This document shows, piece after piece, positions 1-5,313 of a DNA stretch of 7,691 nucleotides. This DNA is from an uncultured Eggerthella sp. (lineage in GTDB: Bacteria > Actinomycetota > Coriobacteriia > Coriobacteriales > Eggerthellaceae). The position numbers were made by a program, and so were the translations under genes. Below the pieces are notes generated by a model, which had not been told where the DNA came from, did not search any database, and saw nothing but the letters and a program-made list of their open reading frames with translations. Location: positions 1 to 7,691 of the forward strand of contig URMQ01000071.1 in the NCBI GenBank assembly GCA_900548955.1. The letters are read 5' to 3'. Numbering within the stretch: position 1 is the stretch's first letter; every line of letters starts with the position of its first letter.

Positions 1-71
1 CGGTGACTGGATTCGAACCAGTGACGCCACGGGTATGAACCGTGTGCTCTAACCAACTGAGCTACACCGCC
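1..71 (-). tRNA. tRNA-Met (CAT), 3' end cut by window edge
   Basis: Read on the minus strand, the gene starts GGCGGTG at 71 and folds into a normal cloverleaf. The D arm is GCTCAGTTGGTTAGAGC, the anticodon stem CACGG/CCGTG encloses the loop TTCATAC, and the T arm contains GGTTCGAATCC. The anticodon CAT lies at 35-37. The acceptor 3' strand stops at CACCG because the window begins there, so the last two paired bases, the discriminator and any encoded CCA are not visible. The anticodon stem lacks the three G-C pairs of initiator tRNA, so elongator Met is preferred. An Ile tRNA with lysidine-modified CAT cannot be fully excluded. It is the third gene of the Tyr-Thr-Met operon, 7 bp after tRNA-Thr. 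Confidence 0.93.
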
Positions 72-78
72 ATATAAC

Positions 79-154
79 TGGTGCCCACAAGCAGACTCGA
101 ACTGCTGACCTCTTCGTTACCAACGAAGTGCTCTACCGGCTGAGCTATGTGGGC
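79..154 (-). tRNA. tRNA-Thr (GGT), CCA encoded
   Basis: On the minus strand the acceptor stem GCCCACA (154-148) pairs with TGTGGGC, followed by discriminator A and an encoded CCA (81-79). The D arm is GCTCAGCCGGTAGAGC. The anticodon stem CTTCG/CGAAG encloses TTGGTAA, giving anticodon GGT at 119-121. The T arm holds AGTTCGAGTCT. The 76-nt cloverleaf is complete and standard. It lies 4 bp after tRNA-Tyr and 7 bp before tRNA-Met, so the three are surely cotranscribed and then processed. Confidence 0.96.
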
Positions 155-158
155 GAGA

Positions 159-243
159 TGGTGGGAGTGCAAGGATTCGAACCTTGGAAGGCGTAGCCAA
201 CGGATTTACAGTCCGTCCCATTTGACCGCTCTGGAACACTCCC
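159..243 (-). tRNA. tRNA-Tyr (GTA), class II, CCA encoded
   Basis: On the minus strand GGGAGTG (243-237) pairs with CACTCCC, followed by A and an encoded CCA (161-159). The anticodon stem ACGGA/TCCGT encloses CTGTAAA, giving anticodon GTA at 207-209. The 85-nt length reflects a long variable arm between the anticodon and T arms, typical of bacterial tyrosine tRNA. It is the first gene of the operon, about 70 nt downstream of the inferred start of transcription. Tyr, Thr and Met tRNA genes next to each other occur near secE/nusG in several bacterial groups. Whether that holds here lies outside the window. Confidence 0.96.
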
Positions 244-290
244 GAATTCGCTTGTGATCATGTGCAATTTTCAAGCTGCTGCCTGCCAGA

Positions 291-306
291 AAGTGCCGGA
301 GCACTT
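291..306 (-). other. Leader hairpin with UNCG tetraloop before tRNA-Tyr
   Basis: The minus-strand transcript contains AAGUGC, loop UCCG, GCACUU: a 6-bp stem closed by C-G around a UNCG-type tetraloop, a class known for unusual stability. It lies within about 25 nt of the inferred start of the tRNA operon RNA and could be a processing or 5'-protection element. The structure is read directly; the role is inferred. Confidence 0.6.
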
Positions 307-321
307 CAAGCGAGCAAAAGG

Positions 322-350
322 ATAATACGCTAGGAATTGAGCCCTGTCAA
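322..350 (-). promoter_or_regulatory. Strong sigma-70 promoter of the tRNA operon
   Basis: On the minus strand there is a perfect -35 TTGACA (350-345), a 17-bp spacer (344-328) and a -10 TATTAT (327-322). Transcription would begin near 315, about 70 nt before tRNA-Tyr. The near-consensus hexamers and ideal spacing fit a stable RNA operon. Confidence 0.9.
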
Positions 351-455
351 CGCCTTACACGCCCCCGGGCATATCCATTCCACAATTCGCCCACTTTTCT
401 TGTTTGGCACATATATAACACCTGATAAATTTAACTTTTTCTTGAGCTATGTTAA

Positions 456-496
456 AACAAAAATTGGTCAGAACTTCCCTGTCCTGACCAATTTTA
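456..496 (-). terminator. Rho-independent terminator of putP
   Basis: A perfect 12-bp inverted repeat (AAAATTGGTCAG at 460-471, CTGACCAATTTT at 484-495) can extend by two pairs past one mismatch to a 6-nt loop. On the minus strand it runs into TTTTTGTTTT. It lies about 75 bp after the putP stop and fits as its terminator. The plus-strand tail is poorer, and no plus-strand gene precedes it. Confidence 0.85.
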
Positions 497-569
497 GAAA
501 AAATATTTTTGAGAAATTTCTTCTTGAGCGGTACTAAATAAGGCTTAACAATCCAATTTTGCTTTCAAA

Positions 570-2138
570 TTAACAATCTGCTTCTAAATATGTATCGAAT
601 TCATCGGTAATTTCTTTAGAAGGCTCTTCTGTCAAAAGTGATACCACGATGATAGAAATCAAGCTCAAAATGAAGGCTGGCAGCAATTCATAGATGGCAA
701 AGATTCCACCCAATGGAGCAATAAAGGTATTCCAAACTAATACCGTTACCGCACCAACGATCATACCTGCAAGAGCACCCTTCAAGTTCGTTCGACGCCA
801 ATATAAGCTCATAATCATCAGCGGGCCAAAGGATGCGCCAAAACCTGCCCATGCATATGAAACTACTTGGAAGATTGATGAATTTTCGTCTAGTGCAATA
901 ACTATGCCGAAGATCAAGATAACTACCAAGGTAAGACGAGCAACAATCATTACCTGAGCATCGGTTGCATCTTTTTTGATAAGACCGCGATAAATATTTT
1001 CCGCAACAGCAGATCCTGAAATAAGCAGATAAGAAGAAGAGGATGACATCGAGGCAGCGAAAATACCTGACACTACCAAACCACACATAAAGGATGGCAG
1101 CAGCATATTCGAAAGAACGATAAAGATATTTTCTGCCGATGCTTGAGACAAGAATTCAGTAGGAATTACTGCCCTACCAATAAGACCGATACATACTGCA
1201 GTGCTCAAAGAAATAACTACCCAAACCGTAGCGATACGACGAGATTTAGTAAGTTCGAAAGAATGGGTAGCACTCATAAAGCGCACCAAGACTTGAGGCA
1301 TACCGAAATAGCCTAAGCCCCAAGCAAGACCAGAAATAATGGTTACCATGCCATAGTCAGCTGCAGCACCAAACAGCGGCATACCATCTTGAACTACCTG
1401 TAAGCCGTTTTCATCCAAAATTGGGTTTGCAATCTGCGTTCCTGACAAAAATCCTGGAATGTTTTGCAGAAAAGCTACGGTGTTATCAATGCCACCTGCC
1501 TGGGCAACACTGCCAACAAATACGATTACTAAAGCACTCACCATCAAAGTGCCCTGAATCAGGTCGGTAGTACAAACAGAAAGATAACCACCAACAAAGG
1601 TGTACAAGAATACGATAAGCGCACCGAGCACCATCATCGTTGCATAATCAAGCCCAAATAAGGTAGAGAACAACTTACCTACTGTTACGAAGCAGCTTCC
1701 TACATAAATACTAAAGAACAGCAGAATAATAAGCGCTGCAATGGTCATCAAGATATTCTTGTTGTCGTGAAAACGATTAGAAAAATAGTCAGGCAGCGTA
1801 ATAGAGTTATTGGCTACTTCGGAATATTTGCGCAAACGCTTAGAGACAAACAACCAGTTTAAATAAGTACCAATAGCAAGGCCAATAGCGGTCCACATAG
1901 CATCAGATGCGCCCGTAAAATAAGCAACACCAGGAAGACCCATCAACAGCCAGCCAGACATGTCTGACGCCTCTGCCGATAAAGCGGTAAGCCATGGCCC
2001 TAGCCTACGACCACCTAAAAAGTATGCCTCAGTTGATTGATTGGATTTCTTAGCATAAATAAAGCCAATCACTACAACAACCACAAAGTAAATGAGCATT
2101 GCAAGCAATACCCAGAAGTCATGAGAAACCATAATCAT
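570..2138 (-). CDS. putP: Sodium/proline symporter PutP
   Basis: This is an inner-membrane Na+/L-proline symporter of the solute:sodium symporter (SSS) family, which imports proline for catabolism or osmoprotection. The 522-residue length compares with about 500 for E. coli PutP. The N-terminal block LGGRRLGP (41-48) followed by ALSAEASDMSGWLLMGLPG (52-70) is almost diagnostic. Asp59, Ser61 and Gly62 align with the Na+-site residues Asp55, Ser57 and Gly58 of E. coli PutP, and Arg44 with Arg40. The second sodium-site region appears as the serine run ASMSSSSSYLL (362-372), and GWGLGYF-like WGLGYFGMP occurs at 273-281. About 13 hydrophobic segments are visible. The loop near 228-262 is longer than in the E. 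coli protein. Start: the first ATG (2138) has only a weak AGAAAG two bases upstream. The ATG at 2132 is spaced better (8 nt) and would give 520 residues. The gene stands alone, with its own TATAAT box and terminator. Family assignment is firm; proline rather than a related solute is known from homologues, not tested here. Confidence 0.95.
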   Translation of the reverse strand: MIMVSHDFWVLLAMLIYFVVVVVIGFIYAKKSNQSTEAYFLGGRRLGPWLTALSAEASDMSGWLLMGLPGVAYFTGASDAMWTAIGLAIGTYLNWLFVSKRLRKYSEVANNSITLPDYFSNRFHDNKNILMTIAALIILLFFSIYVGSCFVTVGKLFSTLFGLDYATMMVLGALIVFLYTFVGGYLSVCTTDLIQGTLMVSALVIVFVGSVAQAGGIDNTVAFLQNIPGFLSGTQIANPILDENGLQVVQDGMPLFGAAADYGMVTIISGLAWGLGYFGMPQVLVRFMSATHSFELTKSRRIATVWVVISLSTAVCIGLIGRAVIPTEFLSQASAENIFIVLSNMLLPSFMCGLVVSGIFAASMSSSSSYLLISGSAVAENIYRGLIKKDATDAQVMIVARLTLVVILIFGIVIALDENSSIFQVVSYAWAGFGASFGPLMIMSLYWRRTNLKGALAGMIVGAVTVLVWNTFIAPLGGIFAIYELLPAFILSLISIIVVSLLTEEPSKEITDEFDTYLEADC

Positions 2139-2170
2139 CGCTTTCTATTTAGTATGCTGGAGTGGGAGGA

Positions 2171-2200
2171 ATTATACGGCAAAGTGCACTTTTCTGCCTC
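2171..2200 (-). promoter_or_regulatory. Likely putP promoter
   Basis: A perfect -10 TATAAT lies on the minus strand at 2176-2171, about 33-39 bp before the putP start codons. The best -35 is poor (GAGGCA at 2200-2195, 18-bp spacer, 3 of 6 matches), so an activator or an alternative element may help. Transcription would start near 2164, giving a leader of roughly 26-32 nt. Confidence 0.55.
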
Positions 2201-2376
2201 TCAGAGCTCTAATACCGTTTCGATAGACAGGCTGAACGGAAGATTTTGAGTAACGCAAAAGACCTTTCAAAATCACAATGCCTTTGATTCGCATATCTGC
2301 TAAGACAGCCAAATATCAGGAAAATAAACAGAAAGATTCGTAAAATCCGCTTTCAACAAAATTGATAATTTGGGTA

Positions 2377-2414
2377 AATATTTAATTCGTTAATCTATTA
2401 ACTTTACGAATATT
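2377..2414. repeat. AT-rich interrupted dyad, possible operator
   Basis: The arrangement AATATT, 6 bp, GTTAAT, CT, ATTAAC, 6 bp, AATATT is symmetric about 2395.5. The two arm pairs are exact and the 6-bp spacers are not. It lies about 200 bp upstream of the putP -10 box. A protein-binding site for control of putP is possible. The AT richness makes chance symmetry easier, so this stays tentative. Confidence 0.35.
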
Positions 2415-2475
2415 AAACGAGCAAATTGAACGTAAAATCACGTCGCTTTATGACCAAGAATCCTTGGGCTATTTA

Positions 2476-2520
2476 TAAAAACAACAATCCAATCGAAATC
2501 AAGAATTGATCCCGATTGGA
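2476..2520 (-). terminator. Terminator downstream of the LysR-type gene
   Basis: On the minus strand TCCAATCG (2520-2513) pairs with CGATTGGA (2495-2488). After a 2x2 internal loop, ATCAA pairs with TTGAT around a 3-nt loop. The hairpin is followed by TTGTTGTTTTTATAA. It begins about 60 bp after the stop codon of the regulator gene, which fits a rho-independent terminator. Confidence 0.75.
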
Positions 2521-2720
2521 GCAGTTGCACCTTGATAGCTCAATATAAGGATTTTGTCTAAGGCATCCAGGAATTGATCAACTAAGCGTTTTTCTTTTCA
2601 CGACAATAACGATCTACCACATCAATAAAAGTAGCAACAGCTTGTGGTTGTCTAATATGAGCCTTAGAGCATAAATACATCTGATGGAAGTCTTTAGGTG
2701 CTTCTTCTATTTCTACCAAT

Positions 2721-2792
2721 TTAATATCATCGTGTTTATTAAATATTGAAGGGGATAAAATAAAAAAAGACCATGAGATTAATATCATCGTG
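2721..2792. repeat. 14-bp direct repeats bounding a 58-bp frame-breaking insertion
   Basis: The sequence TTAATATCATCGTG occurs at 2721-2734 and again at 2779-2792, exactly 58 bp apart, with a 44-bp AT-rich unique segment between. The repeat matches exactly 14 bp and no more on either side. In the coding sense it specifies HDDI. Deleting one copy plus the spacer joins SYHDDI to KLVEIEEAP in one frame, which restores the regulator C-terminus. As 58 is not a multiple of three, the insertion breaks the frame and brings a stop at 2741-2739. Confidence 0.9.
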
Positions 2793-3278
2793 ATAGGAAT
2801 TAAGAAGCCAAGAACGGCAAGCAATAGCCATGATATCGGGACTTCCAGAAACGATAGAAGCGAGAGTGATCTCGTCGGTGTAGAGATAATCGATGAGCAA
2901 ACTATAGCCCTTAACTAAGTTAGTAAGCTCGGATGCTAAAGGGCCCGTTAAGCTATAAGAAATAAGATAATGATCCTTTAATTCTTCAAGCGACAAACTA
3001 TCGCGCTTAGCGAAAGGATGAAGCCGGTTTACCACTAATACGGCACGTTGGCTCCATGCAGGCTTAAAGGAAATCTCTGAGTCTTCACCCATAGTTCCAC
3101 AGAAAGCAACATCGACAAGACCATTCTTAATATCTTTAAGCAATTCTGGCGTAGTCGATTGCTTGACGTTTAGACGAACATTGCCATGGGTTTGGACGCG
3201 AAAACGACTAATAATTTCCGACCAATCTTTGTCTTGAACAGAAAAAACCGTTCCAATAGTGATTTCGCTTTGAGACTG

Positions 3279-3288
3279 CCCCCCCCCC
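3279..3288 (-). repeat. Homopolymeric G10 tract inside the LysR-type gene
   Basis: Ten consecutive C on the plus strand (G on the coding strand) follow codon AAC of the regulator. Nine would give Asn-Gly-Gly-Gly-Gln-Ser and keep the frame into the effector domain. Ten lead to a stop 23 codons further. Tracts of this length are classic slippage sites in contingency genes. It is by far the longest G or C run in this AT-leaning window. Confidence 0.92.
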
Positions 3289-3552
3289 GTTGCGTTCTTG
3301 CAGAATCTTAATTCCGCCATCAACAAAGCGAAGGGCTGTTGCAATGTATTCGTAGAAGACTTGACCATCCGTTGTTAAACTGACCGATCCTCGCTTCTTA
3401 TCAAGCAAAGAGGTATTGAGTTCGCGCTCTAATTTAGTAATTGCAAGTGACAATGTAGAAGGGGTAATGGCAAGCTTTTCTGCTGTAGCAGTACGGCTTT
3501 TTGTTTCTACTAGAGTCTTGAAGTAATAAAGATGATCAAGATTCATGCCCTT

Positions 3553-3558
3553 CTCCTT
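3553..3558 (-). promoter_or_regulatory. Shine-Dalgarno site fixing the LysR-type start
   Basis: AAGGAG on the minus strand lies six bases before the ATG at 3546. This places the start at MNLDHLYYF, the usual N-terminus for the family, and not at the upstream ATG at 3591. Confidence 0.85.
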
Positions 3559-3578
3559 AACTTTTAGCGACAACCATT

Positions 3579-3606
3579 CGTGATTATGCACTAATAGATA
3601 ATCACG
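3579..3606. promoter_or_regulatory. 28-bp inverted repeat, candidate operator
   Basis: CGTGATTAT (3579-3587) and ATAATCACG (3598-3606) are perfect 9-bp inverted arms separated by 10 bp, in the gap between the LysR-type gene and the divergent CoA-transferase. The site overlaps the inferred start of regulator transcription. Size, AT-rich core and position suit a LysR-type autoregulatory site, although the spacing is not the exact T-N11-A form. Eight-base inverted arms GCGACAAC (3567-3574) and GTTGTCGC (3629-3636) enclose it off-centre. Confidence 0.55.
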
Positions 3607-3609
3607 GAA

Positions 3610-3638
3610 ATAGTACCGCGGAGATTTCGTTGTCGCAA
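3610..3638 (-). promoter_or_regulatory. Probable promoter of the LysR-type gene
   Basis: On the minus strand TTGCGA (3638-3633, 4 of 6 to consensus), a 17-bp spacer and TACTAT (3615-3610, 5 of 6) form a reasonable sigma-70 promoter. Transcription would start near 3603, inside the 28-bp dyad at 3579-3606. A protein bound there could block initiation, as in LysR-type autorepression. Confidence 0.55.
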
Positions 3639-3669
3639 CGCTAGATTTTCTATTCCACTAATTGCTTAA

Positions 3670-3707
3670 AGCTGTAAAGCCCGCCCAGAGATCGAGCATT
3701 TGCAGCT
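3670..3707 (+). other. Stem-loop in the CoA-transferase upstream region
   Basis: AGCTGTAAA (3670-3678) pairs with TTTGCAGCT (3699-3707) through nine pairs including one G-U. Two more G-C pairs follow beyond a bulged A (3698), leaving a 15-nt loop. If the plus-strand transcript begins upstream, this would be a leader structure. No function is assigned. Confidence 0.4.
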
Positions 3708-3782
3708 AGAAGATTTCCCGAACTTCCTATTCTCTACAAGCAATATTTCGCTTTACCAGGCTTTTCCTTTGAGAGCTTCAAG

Positions 3783-3792
3783 GTCAGCTGAC
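3783..3792. repeat. 10-bp perfect palindrome GTCAGCTGAC
   Basis: A perfect palindrome lies 71 bp upstream of the CoA-transferase start codon, between the leader stem-loop and the Shine-Dalgarno site. It could be a dimeric regulator half-site pair. A 10-bp palindrome can also arise by chance. Confidence 0.3.
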
Positions 3793-3850
3793 GCGTATTT
3801 CCCAAACCTTACTTGTTTTGCATGAGGGGTCTTATAGCAAGCAAGTACGA

Positions 3851-3858
3851 AAAGGAGG
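3851..3858 (+). promoter_or_regulatory. Shine-Dalgarno site fixing the first CoA-transferase start
   Basis: AAAGGAGG lies four bases before the ATG at 3863. It decides for that start (protein beginning MKGLEGIKVID) over an in-frame ATG at 3818, which has no such site. Confidence 0.88.
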
Positions 3859-3862
3859 ATTC

Positions 3863-5143
3863 ATGAAGGGACTCGAAGGAATTAAGGTAATCGATCTAAC
3901 CAGTTACGTTGCTGCCCCTGCTAGCCCACGCATTCTTGGCGAAATGGGAGCAACGGTATACAAAATCGAACCAGAATCGGGAGATGAATATCGCACTAAC
4001 GCACCTGGCTTCGGTATGAAGAAAACTGACATCGATGACCCATCTTTTGATTTTGCCTCTATGAATAAGATATTTGTAAGCATCAATTTAAAATCCGAAG
4101 AAGGCAGCGAACTCATGGAAAAGATGCTCGCTGACGCAGATATCTTAATTACAAGTTTCCGCGATAAAGCTCTTAAAAAGCTTGGTTTAGATTGGGAAGC
4201 AGTTCACGAACGTCATCCCCATTTAGTTTGGGCACAAATGCGCGGCTATGGCGAATTCGGCCCCGACAAAAACACAAAAGGTTTCGATGCAACAGCTTAT
4301 GCCGCACGAGGTGGCTGGTTTGCATGTCTGCCCCAGGCAGGAGAACATTACCAACCAATTAATTGGCCTGCCGCTATGGGCGACTGGAATGCATCACTTG
4401 CCTTAACTGCAGGTGTTTTGGCTGCACTTGCCCGCAAAGACCGCACAGGCGAAGGCGACAAGGTAACCGTCACCTTGCATCATGCCGCACTTTGGCCGAT
4501 GCAAATGATGCTTGGTGGAACTCAATTCGGAGACAAGTGGCCAAAATCTCGCTACAACGTAACTTGCCCCACAAACAACACCTATCAAACCAAAGATGGT
4601 GTTTGGTTCATTATTTGCTACGGAAGCTACGACCTCTTCTATGACCATACCATGCGCACTATTGGTCTTGACGACATGGTAGGAAACGAACACTACAACA
4701 AAAACGCTGAGATTAATGATGGATCTGGACGAAACGAAGAAGTAGTTCGCCTCATAGAAAAGCAGTTCCTTACTAAAACTTGGGCTGAATGGGAGCCTAT
4801 TTTCAAGGCAAATGAAATCCCTTACGAAAAACTGTATCTACCAGAAGATATCCTGGCGGACGAAGAAGTATATGCCAGTGATATTCTTCGCAAAGTTCAC
4901 TATGACGCATTCGGTGAAAAAGCAATCCCGACATCCCCTATCCGTTTAGACAGTATGGGAGATCCCGTCCTTCACAAAAGTCGTCCTATTGGCTATGACA
5001 CCGCAAAGGTCATGCATGAATACGGCTATTCAGATGAAGACATTCAGCGCATGGACGGTGAAGCCGTGACCTGTTACCACGGTCCCGATCTACCCGATTC
5101 AGTTTTTGAGCCAAGCTACGGTCCGCGTTCAAAGCGAGACTAA
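3863..5143 (+). CDS. Family III CoA-transferase (CaiB/BaiF), HadA/FldA-like
   Basis: This 426-residue soluble enzyme should move CoA between carboxylic acids through an enzyme-aspartyl intermediate. The N-terminus GIKVIDLTSYVAAPASPRILGEMGATVYKIEP (6-37) is the typical Rossmann-like opening of the family. ADILITSFRDKALKKLGLDWE (92-112) and LVWAQMRGYGEFGPD (121-135) follow. The catalytic aspartate should be Asp142 in KGFDATAYAARGG (139-151). GEGDKVTVTLHHAALW (197-211) is the conserved domain-linking block. The combination of the AAP motif, the TxxR..AL.KLGLD block and FDxTAYxARGG reminds me of transferases that activate 2-hydroxy or aryl acids in amino acid fermentation (HadA, FldA), more than formyl-CoA transferase. 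That is recall, not alignment. The C-terminal part (about 300-426) has the usual return domain; the tail PSYGPRSKRD is basic. It is first in the plus-strand cluster, opposite the LysR-type gene, and 170 bp before the carrier. Substrate unknown. No dehydratase genes are in view. Confidence 0.92.
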   Translation: MKGLEGIKVIDLTSYVAAPASPRILGEMGATVYKIEPESGDEYRTNAPGFGMKKTDIDDPSFDFASMNKIFVSINLKSEEGSELMEKMLADADILITSFRDKALKKLGLDWEAVHERHPHLVWAQMRGYGEFGPDKNTKGFDATAYAARGGWFACLPQAGEHYQPINWPAAMGDWNASLALTAGVLAALARKDRTGEGDKVTVTLHHAALWPMQMMLGGTQFGDKWPKSRYNVTCPTNNTYQTKDGVWFIICYGSYDLFYDHTMRTIGLDDMVGNEHYNKNAEINDGSGRNEEVVRLIEKQFLTKTWAEWEPIFKANEIPYEKLYLPEDILADEEVYASDILRKVHYDAFGEKAIPTSPIRLDSMGDPVLHKSRPIGYDTAKVMHEYGYSDEDIQRMDGEAVTCYHGPDLPDSVFEPSYGPRSKRD

Positions 5144-5150
5144 GCAAACA

Positions 5151-5194
5151 GGTGCCGTGGTCCACCCAATTCCCATACATCTTCCCACGGCACC
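5151..5194 (+). other. Long-loop inverted repeat after the first CoA-transferase
   Basis: GGTGCCGTGG (5151-5160) and CCACGGCACC (5185-5194) are perfect 10-bp arms around a 24-nt loop, starting 7 bp after the stop codon. A following T-run is missing, so this is not a standard intrinsic terminator. It may act as an mRNA 3'-end stabiliser, a partial terminator or a processing site between the first two genes. Confidence 0.55.
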
Positions 5195-5225
5195 TCCCCA
5201 CACATAAATCCCAAACGGGTCATCC

Positions 5226-5280
5226 CGGCTAGCGAGTCTGCACATGGGGGAAGCTTAAATAAGCTGCAACTTGCTAGCCG
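5226..5280 (+). promoter_or_regulatory. Large structured leader element before the MFS gene
   Basis: CGGCTAGCGAGT (5226-5237) pairs with ACTTGCTAGCCG (5269-5280) through 12 pairs including one G-U. After a bulged C, TGCA (5239-5242) pairs with TGCA (5265-5268). After a 10-nt bulge, GCTT (5253-5256) pairs with AAGC (5261-5264) around an AAAT loop. The whole fold ends 20 nt before the AGGAGGAGG site. There is no U-tract. It could set transcript stability or translation of the carrier. I do not recognise a known riboswitch class. Confidence 0.5.
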
Positions 5281-5300
5281 ATGACGATATATAAATTGCA

Positions 5301-5309
5301 AGGAGGAGG
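5301..5309 (+). promoter_or_regulatory. Shine-Dalgarno site fixing the MFS start
   Basis: AGGAGGAGG lies 4 bases before the ATG at 5314. It decides for MSAQKIARQG as the N-terminus over the in-frame ATG at 5281, which sits at the end of the leader stem. Confidence 0.88.
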
Positions 5310-5313
5310 AAAA

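Larger units (their letters stand above)
244..569. other. Intergenic region between putP and the tRNA operon
   Basis: This 326-bp stretch holds the tRNA leader with its hairpin (291-306), the tRNA promoter (322-350) and the putP terminator (460-495), followed by an A/T palindrome at 499-510. I see no credible gene in it. A short plus-strand frame at 337-537 runs across the promoter and the terminator and resembles nothing I know. Confidence 0.75.
2139..2581. other. Intergenic region upstream of putP
   Basis: This 443-bp stretch has no credible gene. It holds the putP promoter box at its putP end, an AT-rich segment near 2330-2420 with a dyad centred between 2395 and 2396, and the terminator hairpin of the LysR-type gene at 2488-2520. 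The 2201-2330 portion shows nothing I can name. Confidence 0.7.
2582..3546 (-). pseudogene. LysR-type regulator, broken by a G10 tract and a 58-bp insertion
   Basis: This is a LysR-type transcriptional regulator in three pieces. Residues 1-88 (3546 down to the G tract) form the winged HTH, with the recognition region TATAEKLAITPSTLSLAITKLE (about 19-40) and a linker helix to about 85. The tract G10 (3288-3279) then shifts the frame, so translation ends after 112 residues. With nine G the frame runs into the effector domain (SEITIGTVFSVQDKDW onward, with VDVAFCG and the later HPFAKRDSLSLEELKDHYLI). That reading ends at 2739 because of the second lesion, a 58-bp insertion between 14-bp repeats. 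The true C-terminus (LVEIEEAPKDFHQMYLCSKA onward, ending REKKNA) continues in a third frame. Removing one G and 58 bp leaves 906 bp, 301 residues, the usual length of the family. Start 3546 is set by AAGGAG six bases upstream; an upstream in-frame ATG at 3591 lacks this. The gene is divergent from the CoA-transferase cluster, its likely target. It may be a pseudogene, or a gene switched off reversibly. Confidence 0.88.
3547..3862. other. Divergent intergenic region, regulator versus CoA-transferase cluster
   Basis: This 316-bp region carries Shine-Dalgarno sites at both ends, the regulator promoter (3610-3638), the 28-bp dyad, a stem-loop (3670-3707) and a palindrome (3783-3792). I could not find a convincing sigma-70 promoter for the plus-strand cluster. 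Candidates such as TTACTT (3809) with TATAGC (3833) are poor. This fits, but does not prove, activator-dependent expression. Confidence 0.65.

Noticed and set aside
337..537. Plus-strand reading frame of 66 codons between the tRNA operon and putP
   Set aside because: It begins inside the tRNA promoter spacer, crosses the putP terminator hairpin, has no ribosome site and resembles no known protein.
688..1086. Antisense and out-of-frame readings inside putP (also 694-957)
   Set aside because: They lie wholly within a clearly conserved symporter gene, and their proteins have shadow-like composition without domains.
2739..3368. Treating the regulator pieces as separate small genes
   Set aside because: The pieces join into one 301-codon LysR-type protein when one G and the 58-bp segment are removed. 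The internal start codons lack ribosome sites, and each piece is a fragment of one known fold.
3809..3838. Sigma-70 promoter for the plus-strand cluster (TTACTT, 18 bp, TATAGC)
   Set aside because: Both hexamers are weak matches, and the overlapping alternative TTGTTT has only a 14-bp spacer. The evidence is too thin to list.
4173..4693. Opposite-strand and shifted frames inside the first CoA-transferase (also 3904-4116, 4363-4644, 5010-5201)
   Set aside because: All overlap a well-supported coding frame, lack ribosome sites and show no recognisable domain.
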